Under the pieces are notes generated by a model. It saw only the letters and a list, made by a program, of their open reading frames with translations. It was not told the DNA's origin and made no database searches. A stretch of DNA of 14,970 nt. Source: Planctomycetota bacterium (GTDB taxonomy: Bacteria > Planctomycetota > UBA1135 > UBA2386). Positions 1 to 6,541 of the stretch are shown in pieces (the stretch's first letter is position 1; every line of letters begins with the position of its first letter). Location: positions 1 to 14,970 of the forward strand of contig JAEUHU010000297.1 in the NCBI GenBank assembly GCA_016793305.1. Reading direction: 5' to 3'. Position numbers and translations under genes: made by a program.

Positions 1-239
1 CGGCCCCACGGCAGCCGGGTCACGGTGCGATAGACGACCGTTTCGACCGCCAGCACCGCGAGTTCGACGACCGTCCAGGACAGCAGCAGCGTGCGGACCG
101 AGTACCAGGCCAGCGGATGGGTCAACAGGTTGGCGCCGAACGCGTCGAGCGCGGCGCGCCGGCGGCGCCCCGGGGCCACCGCGGCCACGATCGGCAACTC
201 GACGGCGCAGGTGAGCGCGAACGCGGCGAGCCAGTCCAT
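1..239 (-). CDS. Small integral membrane protein, N-terminal 79 residues (gene runs off the window)
   Basis: Reading the minus strand from the ATG at 239 gives an open frame to the window edge, beginning MDWLAAFALTCAVELPIVAA. Residues 3-22 and about 49-68 are hydrophobic, separated by a basic loop (GRRRR at 24-28), which suggests at least two membrane segments. The second half carries NLLTHPLAWY at 38-47 and an acidic residue inside each hydrophobic stretch (E14 and E59/E66). I recall this NLLTHPL-type motif in small uncharacterised bacterial membrane proteins, but I cannot name a function. No clear Shine-Dalgarno precedes the ATG. The gene diverges from the glycosyltransferase at 529. Coding character is supported by third positions that are almost all G or C. 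The C-terminus is missing. Confidence 0.7.
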   Translation of the reverse strand, partial: MDWLAAFALTCAVELPIVAAVAPGRRRRAALDAFGANLLTHPLAWYSVRTLLLSWTVVELAVLAVETVVYRTVTRLPWG

Positions 240-528
240 GCCGCAAGTTGACGGCGTGCAGCATGCCATGCAAGGCGCCGCCGCTCCGCGCCACCGAGCG
301 TGGCCAGGCGGAGCAGCCGGGTTCCTGCGTCTGTGCCTGCCACACGGCTCGCTTCCTGCGGATCTTGGCGACGAGCGGGAGCTCGATCGGGCCGTTCGCC
401 CTGCCGTCGGCGTCGATGCCATCGCCACCGTGGCAGCGGTTGCAGAACGACGTCCCGTTCCGAGAACGAAAGCCCGAGGCCGCCACGCCTCGTCCGCACC
501 CCGCCGCTACCCTGCTTCCCAGTCGCCC
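240..528. other. Divergent intergenic region between the membrane protein and the glycosyltransferase
   Basis: This stretch of 289 bases separates two divergent genes and should hold both promoters. I find no convincing complete gene in it. On the minus strand one frame reads a CXXCH motif (CNRCH, bases 444-430) followed by GGDGIDADGRANGPIELP with strongly GC-biased third positions. That frame has no plausible start with an export signal, and it runs on through the neighbouring gene without a stop. I treat it as a possible relic and describe it in the findings. The plus-strand frame upstream of the glycosyltransferase ATG is open but Ala/Arg-rich and does not look coding. Confidence 0.5.
508..513 (+). 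promoter_or_regulatory. Possible -10 hexamer (TACCCT) for the glycosyltransferase
   Basis: TACCCT fits a TAnnnT-type -10 element and lies 15 bases before the ATG at 529, which would give a leader of only a few bases. No clear -35 box is visible. Such a hexamer is expected by chance now and then, so support is weak. Confidence 0.2.
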
Positions 529-2088
529 ATGTCCAGCGCCCCCGATCCGTCGACGCCGAGCCCGTGGCTGCACCACGCCGCCGATGCGGCGGCGTTGCGG
601 AACGGCCGCCGGCTCGCCTGGGTGCTGCTGTTCGCGTTCGCCGTGCTGACCTGGTTCGGCGTACGCCACGGCATCGGCTCGTCGTGGCGCGAGTGCGACA
701 CCCAGTCGATCGCGCGCAACTTCCTGCTCGACGGCTTCGATCCGCTGCGGCCGCGCGTCGACTGGCGCGGCGACACCGATGGCGCGGTCGAGTGCGAGTT
801 CCCGCTCTACCAGATGGCCGTCGCAGTGGTGCTGCGCGTGGTCGGCGACGTCGACGCCGAGTGGCCCGGTCGCCTTCTGGCCCTGCTGTCGCTGCTGTGC
901 GCCGGCTACGGCGTGCACCGGTTGGCGGAATGGCGGAACGGACCGGCCGCGGCACTCGCGGCACTGGTCGCGTTCCTGTGCACGGGTGCCGCCTGGCTGA
1001 TGGCGACGCGCGTCGTTCCCGATGCGACGAGCCTGGCCCTGACCGTGAACGGCATCCTGGTGTTCGCGCGATACCTCGCGTCCGGCTCCCGGCTGGCCCT
1101 GCTGCTCGCCGGCACCATGGTGACACTCGCCGGACTGCAGAAGCCGCTGGCGCTGCAGGCCGGGCTCGTGATGTTCGGGTGGACGCTGGTGCTGGCGCGA
1201 CGCCGGCTCGCCGATCCGCTGCTGTGGATGGTGCTCGTCGGCGCGCCCGCAGTGGTTGCGGCATGGCTGGTGCACGGTGCCCACATCCACGCCGAGACCG
1301 GCCTGAGCTTCGGCGTGGTCAGCGGCGGCGACACGAAGTTCCCTGGGCTCGACCAGCTGCTCGATCCGGCGATCCATCGCAGCCTGGTGGAGACGACCGC
1401 CAAGTTCGGCTTCTCGGTGCTGGCGATGCTCGGCCTGCTCGTGACGCTGGTGCGTCGGCGCTTCGATCGCTCCGACCTGGTCTTGCTGCTGGCGATGTCG
1501 GCCGGCCTGCTGGTGTCGTTGCGCTACAGCCACACGGAAGCACTCGGGCCGCAGTACCACGCCTTCGCCGCGGCGGTCGGCGGCTGGTTCGTCGGGCGCG
1601 CCTTCCCCGGACTCACCCGTCGAGAGGTACCCTCGGTGCTCGTCCGCGGGTTCCTCTTCCTCTTGGTGTTGGGTGTGGCCGCCTTGCAGTGCCGCTTCGC
1701 CGCCAAGAACGAGCGTGGCGTGCGCAACGTCGTCAACGAGCTGCCCATCGTCCAGGTCGCGCACGAAGCCCGGTCCCTGATCGAGCCCGGCGCCCTGATC
1801 GTCGCGCGCTCGGCGAAACCGCGCTACGACGTCGAGTGGGCACGCAACCAGAACTGCGAGGACCCGAGGTTCTTCTACCTCGCACGAGCGCGCGGCTGGG
1901 TGATCGCCCGCGAAGAGTTCACCGCCGACCGCCTCGCCCACCTGCGTCGCGCCGGCGCCCGTTACGTCTACGACGTGATGCCCGAGGAGAACGATCCGGC
2001 CACCGCCGCCTGGCTGAAGGACAACGCCGAACGGCTGGTCGAGCGCGCCGACGGCGGCGCGTTCTATCGACTGCGTCCGCGCCAGTGA
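529..2088 (+). CDS. GT-C family glycosyltransferase (GT39/PMT/ArnT-like membrane protein)
   Basis: Predicted 519-residue polytopic membrane protein. A hydrophobic segment at about 28-46 is followed by an extracytoplasmic loop with WRECDTQSIARNF (53-65). This matches the acidic D/E motif near the N-terminus of GT-C enzymes, with E55/D57 as candidate catalytic or metal residues. The loop continues with DWRGDTDG and ECEFPLYQ (78-95), typical of the GT39 'glycosyltransferase family 39' branch. About ten hydrophobic segments follow up to residue 388. A soluble C-terminal domain (about 389-519) ends in AFYRLRPRQ. Family members use polyprenyl-phosphate-linked sugars outside the cytoplasmic membrane to modify lipids or proteins; the acceptor here is unknown. 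I chose the ATG at 529 because the upstream extension is non-coding in character and MSSAPDP leads directly into the first membrane segment. The gene is monocistronic and converges on the DNRLRE gene. Confidence 0.82.
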   Translation: MSSAPDPSTPSPWLHHAADAAALRNGRRLAWVLLFAFAVLTWFGVRHGIGSSWRECDTQSIARNFLLDGFDPLRPRVDWRGDTDGAVECEFPLYQMAVAVVLRVVGDVDAEWPGRLLALLSLLCAGYGVHRLAEWRNGPAAALAALVAFLCTGAAWLMATRVVPDATSLALTVNGILVFARYLASGSRLALLLAGTMVTLAGLQKPLALQAGLVMFGWTLVLARRRLADPLLWMVLVGAPAVVAAWLVHGAHIHAETGLSFGVVSGGDTKFPGLDQLLDPAIHRSLVETTAKFGFSVLAMLGLLVTLVRRRFDRSDLVLLLAMSAGLLVSLRYSHTEALGPQYHAFAAAVGGWFVGRAFPGLTRREVPSVLVRGFLFLLVLGVAALQCRFAAKNERGVRNVVNELPIVQVAHEARSLIEPGALIVARSAKPRYDVEWARNQNCEDPRFFYLARARGWVIAREEFTADRLAHLRRAGARYVYDVMPEENDPATAAWLKDNAERLVERADGGAFYRLRPRQ

Positions 2089-2102
2089 CGCGACGTCACT
2101 GG
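2082..2102. terminator. Hairpin spanning both stop codons of a convergent gene pair (probable bidirectional terminator)
   Basis: CCAGTGACG (2082-2090), a three-base loop CGA (2091-2093) and CGTCACTGG (2094-2102) form a perfect 9-bp inverted repeat. The plus-strand TGA (2086-2088) and the minus-strand TGA (complement of 2096-2098) sit in opposite arms. A symmetric hairpin in a 7-bp convergent gap is well placed to end both transcripts. Neither strand shows a T-tract after it, so if it terminates transcription it does so as an L-shaped type, or it stabilises mRNA ends. Confidence 0.55.
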
Positions 2103-3169
2103 GTGACCAGCAGTGCCGCGTTGCCGGGTGCTAGTCCGAGCGGGCCCGCGGGATCCAGCATGGCCGTCTGCGCGACCAGCAGCATCGGTGGGAGCCCGAC
2201 CGGGATCGGCAGCACCAGCGTCTCCACCCCGCTCGGCCCCACCACGAAGCTGTTGGCGACGATCAGCTCGTCCAGCGGCAGGTAGGACGAACAGCCGGTC
2301 GCGAGCGCCACACCGCCAGGCACCAGGCGGAACGCGAATGCATGCCAGCCGACGCTGCCGACCGTCGCGGTGTCCTCGAGCACCACGGCACCACCCGGCG
2401 CCGGCACGCCGAGCCACTGCGTCGTCGGCGCGAGAGCCCCACAGCCCGTGCCCCATACGCCGGTCTGGCCAGGCGCCAGGAAGTCGACCACGAGCTCGGG
2501 ACCGCTGCCGCCGCTCTCGCGCGACGCCAGGCGCCGCGCGCGCGCCGACGGCGACACTTCGTCGGTCTTCAGCAGCCAGCCGTGGTTCGGCACCGACCCG
2601 TCGAGCCAGCGCTGCAGTTCGTCGGCCAGAGCCCCGGCGGCGGCCTCGTCGGACGAGAACGCGCCGCCGACCGGCATCGACAGCGTGCAGGTCGGTGCCG
2701 GCACGTAGTCGCCGCCCGGCGTACTCCAGAACGACGTCGCATGGGACGTGTGCAACCATGTCGCATCACCGACCGTCGACGGTGCACCCATGCCGCCACC
2801 CCCGGCGGTCGCGAACGACGTTCCTTCGCCCCAGCCCTGCAGCACCCGATGCACCCCGACCGGCGTGGCTCCCGGAGCCGCCGAGAAGATCACCTGCAGG
2901 CGCAGCGACGCAGCGAGGATCTTCGTGCCGGGCGCGAACGAGCCCGCGACGTCGAAGTGCAGCAGCGTGCGCCGCACGCGCGCCAACGCGGTGACGCCGC
3001 AGAACACGCTGTCGCCGATCCCGTTGCTGAAGCTGCCGCCACTGTCCTGGTAGAGGGTGTTGTCGCGACCGCACACGATCGTGATGGACTGCTGAGCGTT
3101 CGCCGCTGCGGCACCGAGCGCACCGACGAGACAGGAGAGGACGACGACACGGCGAGGCGAGACGTTCAT
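2096..3169 (-). CDS. Secreted DNRLRE-domain protein with a planctomycete-type C-terminal domain
   Basis: Predicted 357 residues. MNVSPRRVVVLSCLVGALG is a signal peptide with likely cleavage after ANA at residue 25, leaving Gln at the new N-terminus. Residues 27-231 match the DNRLRE (CBM96-like) domain: GRDNTLYQDSGG (34-45), SNG (48-50), RRTLLHFDV (66-74), VHRVLQGWGEGTSF (106-119), GDATW (134-138), and LASRESGGSGPELVVDF (214-230) at its end. This domain is a beta-sandwich found in extracellular, often polysaccharide-binding, proteins. Residues 237-357 form a second domain that starts GVWGTGCG and ends with VLPIPVGLPPMLLVAQTAML and NAALLVTQ; the PhoX-like neighbour carries a related domain. There is no enzyme domain, so a surface or binding role is inferred. 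The ATG at 3169 was chosen because it begins the signal peptide; no strong Shine-Dalgarno is visible. Confidence 0.85.
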   Translation of the reverse strand: MNVSPRRVVVLSCLVGALGAAAANAQQSITIVCGRDNTLYQDSGGSFSNGIGDSVFCGVTALARVRRTLLHFDVAGSFAPGTKILAASLRLQVIFSAAPGATPVGVHRVLQGWGEGTSFATAGGGGMGAPSTVGDATWLHTSHATSFWSTPGGDYVPAPTCTLSMPVGGAFSSDEAAAGALADELQRWLDGSVPNHGWLLKTDEVSPSARARRLASRESGGSGPELVVDFLAPGQTGVWGTGCGALAPTTQWLGVPAPGGAVVLEDTATVGSVGWHAFAFRLVPGGVALATGCSSYLPLDELIVANSFVVGPSGVETLVLPIPVGLPPMLLVAQTAMLDPAGPLGLAPGNAALLVTQ

Positions 3170-3316
3170 GGTCGCGCACGTTCGGAACCCTGCGTGCAGA
3201 CACGGAGAAGAACGCGTGAGGCCGATGGCAGCGAAAACTCGCCGTCGCTTCACGCGGCGCTGGTCGGCCACTGACGGGGCCTGTCGAGCCTCTGCAGCGT
3301 CCTCAACTCCACCCAC
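3170..3316. promoter_or_regulatory. Divergent promoter region between the DNRLRE and PhoX-like genes
   Basis: The two exported-protein genes start from opposite sides of this 147-base gap, so both promoters should lie here. The only symmetry I noted is a 7-bp inverted repeat, CGCGTGA (3213-3219) and TCACGCG (3250-3256), with a 30-base spacer. It could be a dimeric operator but is short enough to be chance in such GC-rich DNA. I do not recognise a -35/-10 pair or a PHO-box-like direct repeat. Confidence 0.35.
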
Positions 3317-5344
3317 ATGCAACGAACCACCCTCCGAGCGGCCCCCTGCCGCCGCGCCATCCGTCTCTCCATCCACTGCTTCGCCGCTGCAGCGTTCGCG
3401 CTGCCGACGTTCGCGCAGATCGACCAGGGCCCGAGCTCGTCGCGCTCACCCTACCTGCTGCCGTTCAGCACCACCGACGTCGTGAGGAACGTCACGGCGA
3501 TCACCACGGCCACGGACCTCGTGCCGACGACGGGCAACCCGATGATCCCGTACGAGGTCGCCGGCCTGCTGGACGGCATCGGCGCCTACGACAACGGCGA
3601 CGGCACGGTCACGATCCTGATCTGCCACGAGATCAACACGCTGAACGGCGTCGACCGCCGCCACGGCGCCAAGGGCGCCTTCATCACCGAGCTGATCGTC
3701 GACAAGCAGACCCTGGAAGTGCGTTCGGGTCGGGACCTGATCGAGAAGGTCGTGCTGGCGGACGGCACCGTGCGCAGCGTCGCGAACGGCAACCCGCTGG
3801 CTATGGGTCGCTTCTGCAGCGGTGACGTGCCGGAGGTCTCGGCCTTCTTCAACGCAGCCACCGGCCTCGGCAGCAGCGAGCGCTTCTTCCTGTGCGGCGA
3901 GGAGTTCGCCAACCAGGGCTTCGCGGTGGCCACCGTCGCGACCGGTGCCGACAAGGGCACGACCTACGTGCTGCCGGCGTTCAACCTGAACACGGCCTTC
4001 GGCGTCAGCGGTGTCTGGGGCTCGTGGGAGAACCTGGTCGCGAACCCGTTCGCGCAGGACCTCACGATCGTCGCCGGCACCTCGGACGGCGGCACGGGCG
4101 TGCAGAACAACCGCGTGACGATGTACGTCGGCACCAAGAGCGGCACCGGCAACGACGTGGAGCGCGCCGGCCTGAAGGGCGGCACCAACTACTTCGTCAG
4201 TGTGGTCGGCAACCCGGTCGAGATCGTCAACTCGACGACCCGCGCCACGAACATCACCAGCGGTACCCGCTTCGACCTGGTCCCGTTCTCGGCGACGGCC
4301 GACGGCACGCAGTTCTCGCGCCCGGAAGACGGCGCCTGGGATCCGACCAACCCGCGCGACTTCTACTTCGTGACCACCGACCGGCTGGACACCAGCACCA
4401 ACACGGGCACGAACCAGACCATCGGCGCCAGCGGCCCGGCCAACCAGAAGGGCATGTCGCGCCTGTGGCGCCTGCGCCTCGACGACGTCACCAACCCGAC
4501 GCTCGGCGGCGTGATCGACCTGGTGGTCGACGGCAGCAAGGGCGGCGTCAAGGTCAACATGCTCGACAACATGTGCGTCGCTGCCGACGGCAAGGTGCAC
4601 CTGACGGAGGATCCGGGCAACTCGACCTACCTCGGCAAGACCTACGTCTACGACCCGGCGTCGGACACGCTGGTCCCTGTGCTGCAGTTCGACCCGGCGC
4701 GCTGGGGCGATCTCGCGGTGAACGGCGGCACGCCCGGTGCCGTGGCTCCCTACACGAACGACAAGGAGATCTCGGGCATCATCGACGTCAGCTACCTGTT
4801 CCCGCACGCCGCGGACGAGACGGTGCTGCTGCTCGACGCCCAGGACCACAACAGCAACGCCGCCGTCGCCACGCCGTCGTCGGTCGAAGGTGGCCAGCTG
4901 CTGCTGGTCAAGGTGGCCCTGAACGCCGGCGTTCGCCCGTTCGGCGTGCGCTGCGGTGTGCCCGGGCTCAGCCTGTTCGGCAACGTCGGCGGCCTGCCGA
5001 AGGTCGGCGGAACGTTCAGCAGCGCGATCGGCAACGTGCCCACCGGTACGCCGGCGCTGATGCTGATCGGCCTGTCGAACGAGTTCCTCGGTGGCTCGCC
5101 GCTGCCGCTGGCGCTCGACTCGCTCGGCCTGCCCGGCTGCAAGCTCTACCACGACGCCGCGGTGAGCATCGGCGCGCCGTGTGCATCCACCGGCCCGAAC
5201 ACGGCCGAGTTCTCGTTCCCGGTGCCGGCTTCGCAGGTGCTGGTCGGTGCGAAGCTGTTCCTGCAGTCGCTGGCCGTCGACCTGACGGCGAACCCGGGCG
5301 GCTACGTCGGCAGCAACGCGCTGGAAGTGAAGTTCGGCCTGTGA
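3317..5344 (+). CDS. Secreted PhoX-like (DUF839) beta-propeller protein, putative phosphatase
   Basis: Predicted 675 residues. A signal peptide (about 1-33, ending LPTFA) is followed by Gln34. Residues 45-535 resemble the PhoX/DUF839 family in length and motif order: PYEVAGLLDGIGAYDNGDG (78-96), HEIN (104-107), HGAKGAF (116-122), RFCSGD (165-170), LCGEE (192-196), GSWEN (235-239), VGTKSGTG (271-278), RPEDGAWDP (335-343), SRLWRLRLDD (381-390), EDPGN (431-435) and EGGQLLLVKV (524-533). Characterised PhoX enzymes are Ca/Fe-dependent phosphomonoesterases, but many DUF839 proteins have no tested activity, so the catalytic assignment is inferred. Residues 538-675 form an appended Gly/Pro/Leu-rich domain with FSFPVPASQVLVGAKLFLQ and a SNALEVKFGL end, related to that of the divergent neighbour. 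The ATG at 3317 starts the signal peptide. Only 50 bases separate this gene from the imelysin gene. Confidence 0.8.
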   Translation: MQRTTLRAAPCRRAIRLSIHCFAAAAFALPTFAQIDQGPSSSRSPYLLPFSTTDVVRNVTAITTATDLVPTTGNPMIPYEVAGLLDGIGAYDNGDGTVTILICHEINTLNGVDRRHGAKGAFITELIVDKQTLEVRSGRDLIEKVVLADGTVRSVANGNPLAMGRFCSGDVPEVSAFFNAATGLGSSERFFLCGEEFANQGFAVATVATGADKGTTYVLPAFNLNTAFGVSGVWGSWENLVANPFAQDLTIVAGTSDGGTGVQNNRVTMYVGTKSGTGNDVERAGLKGGTNYFVSVVGNPVEIVNSTTRATNITSGTRFDLVPFSATADGTQFSRPEDGAWDPTNPRDFYFVTTDRLDTSTNTGTNQTIGASGPANQKGMSRLWRLRLDDVTNPTLGGVIDLVVDGSKGGVKVNMLDNMCVAADGKVHLTEDPGNSTYLGKTYVYDPASDTLVPVLQFDPARWGDLAVNGGTPGAVAPYTNDKEISGIIDVSYLFPHAADETVLLLDAQDHNSNAAVATPSSVEGGQLLLVKVALNAGVRPFGVRCGVPGLSLFGNVGGLPKVGGTFSSAIGNVPTGTPALMLIGLSNEFLGGSPLPLALDSLGLPGCKLYHDAAVSIGAPCASTGPNTAEFSFPVPASQVLVGAKLFLQSLAVDLTANPGGYVGSNALEVKFGL

Positions 5345-5352
5345 CCCACGCC

Positions 5353-5379
5353 GCACCGCGCGCTTCCGGCGCGCGGTGC
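5353..5379 (+). terminator. 11-bp intercistronic hairpin between the PhoX-like and imelysin genes
   Basis: GCACCGCGCGC (5353-5363), loop TTCCG, and GCGCGCGGTGC (5369-5379) are a perfect inverted repeat starting eight bases after the PhoX-like stop codon. There is no T-tract; the next bases lead straight into the Shine-Dalgarno of the imelysin gene. It may be a partial terminator, an mRNA-stability or processing element, or a device that uncouples translation of the upstream gene from the imelysin/di-heme pair. Confidence 0.45.
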
Positions 5380-5382
5380 CAC

Positions 5383-5386
5383 GGAG
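5383..5386 (+). promoter_or_regulatory. Shine-Dalgarno (GGAG) that selects the GTG start of the imelysin gene
   Basis: GGAG at 5383-5386 lies eight bases before the GTG at 5395. Another in-frame GTG at 5386 overlaps the GGAG and has no Shine-Dalgarno of its own, so 5395 is preferred. The site sits four bases after the 11-bp hairpin, so folding of that hairpin could affect access to it. Confidence 0.6.
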
Positions 5387-5394
5387 TGCCCATC

Positions 5395-6540
5395 GTGAAC
5401 CTCGCGCGCGCAACCCTCGCTGCCGTCGTGCTGCCGGCCCTGCTCGCCCAGGAACCGACGGCTCCCTCCCCCGCAGTCCTGCGTGTGCAGCTCGTCGAGC
5501 GGCACGCGGCGCACTGCTGCGATCTCTACGCAGCGTGCGCACGCGGCGGCGAGGCCTTGCTGGCCGCCGTCGACGCGTTGCTGGCGACGCCGGACGAGGT
5601 GCACCTGCAGGCCGCGCGCGACGCCTGGTGCAAGGCGCGGCTCGTCTACGGCGAGACCGAGGCGCTGCGCTTCCAGGGTGGCCCGATCGAACCGCTCGAG
5701 CCGCTGCTCAACGCCTGGCCGGTCGACGAGGCCTACATCGACCACGTGGTCGGCCGTCCGGACGCCGGCATCGTGCACGACCTCGAGCGCTTCCCGGTGC
5801 TCGACGCCGGCCTGCTCGAAGTCGCCAACGAACGCGGCAGCGAGACGAACGTCAGCGTCGGCTGGCACGCGATCGAGTTCCTGCTGTGGGGCCAGGACCT
5901 GGATGCGAACGGTCCGGGCCGGCGCCCGGCCAGCGACTTCGCGATCGCCAGCGGCGTGCCCACGGCTCGCCGCCGGCTCTACCTGAAGCTGGTGACGCAG
6001 CGCCTCGTCGAGCACCTGCGCACGCTGCACCGCGCCTGGCGACCGGACGCACCGTGGCGCCGTTCGTTCGTCGCCGATCCCGACCGAGCCGTGGTCGCGA
6101 TGCTGACCGGGGCTGCGGTGCTGAGTGCGTTCGAGCTGTGCGGCGAACGGCTGGCCGTCGCCTACGAGACCAAGGACCAGGAGCAGGAGCACAGCTGCTT
6201 CAGCGACACCACCTGGCACGACCTGCAGGCGAACCAGCGCGGCATCACCGCGGTGCTGGCTGGCGCGCCGGGGACCTCGGCCGAGGCACCGACGCTGCTG
6301 AGGCTGCTGCAGCAGCGCGACGCCGCGGCCGCCGAACACCTCGCCGCAGCGCTCGCCAAGACCACCCAGGCACTCGCCGCGATCCCGGCTCCGTTCGACC
6401 AGGCGTTCCTCGGCGCCGACGACACGCCCGGCCGCCGCGCGATCCACGCGGCGATGCAGGCACTCGAAGAACAGGCCGAGGCGATCGCGATCGCCGGCCG
6501 CCTGTTCGGCCACGACCTGCCCATGCGACCCGGCCACTGA
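5395..6540 (+). CDS. Imelysin family protein (peptidase M75-like), putative extracytoplasmic iron-binding protein
   Basis: Predicted 381 residues from a GTG start. A short signal peptide, MNLARATLAAVVLPALLA, precedes Gln19. The M75 hallmark GxHxxE is present as GWHAIEFLLWGQDLD (156-170), with G156, H158 and E161. Flanking family features are AWCKARLVYGETEALRF (77-93), WPVDEAYID (108-116), ETNVSVGWH (150-158) and, in the second helical repeat, DQEQEHSCFSDTTWHDLQAN (261-280). The protein has the usual size of the family and no transmembrane segment after the signal. Imelysins (EfeO, IrpA, ICMP) are linked mainly to iron uptake; proteolysis is poorly supported. The next gene, one base away, encodes a two-heme oxidoreductase, a pairing known from iron-regulated loci. 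No ferrous permease is visible in the window. Confidence 0.88.
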   Translation: MNLARATLAAVVLPALLAQEPTAPSPAVLRVQLVERHAAHCCDLYAACARGGEALLAAVDALLATPDEVHLQAARDAWCKARLVYGETEALRFQGGPIEPLEPLLNAWPVDEAYIDHVVGRPDAGIVHDLERFPVLDAGLLEVANERGSETNVSVGWHAIEFLLWGQDLDANGPGRRPASDFAIASGVPTARRRLYLKLVTQRLVEHLRTLHRAWRPDAPWRRSFVADPDRAVVAMLTGAAVLSAFELCGERLAVAYETKDQEQEHSCFSDTTWHDLQANQRGITAVLAGAPGTSAEAPTLLRLLQQRDAAAAEHLAAALAKTTQALAAIPAPFDQAFLGADDTPGRRAIHAAMQALEEQAEAIAIAGRLFGHDLPMRPGH

Positions 6541-6541
6541 C

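Noticed and set aside
300..2285. A 661-codon plus-strand frame overlapping the glycosyltransferase gene
   Set aside because: The product is mostly Arg, Ala and Pro with no fold-like pattern. The frame starting at 529 instead gives a coherent GT-C membrane protein.
3170..3376. A 69-residue upstream extension of the DNRLRE protein
   Set aside because: It would bury the signal peptide inside the protein and overlap the start of the divergent PhoX-like gene.
3446..5542. A 698-codon open frame on the minus strand opposite the PhoX-like gene
   Set aside because: Its product is Arg/Ala/Val/Asp-rich with no domain motif, and it is a mirror of the GC-biased third positions of the real plus-strand gene, which has clear DUF839 motifs and a signal peptide.
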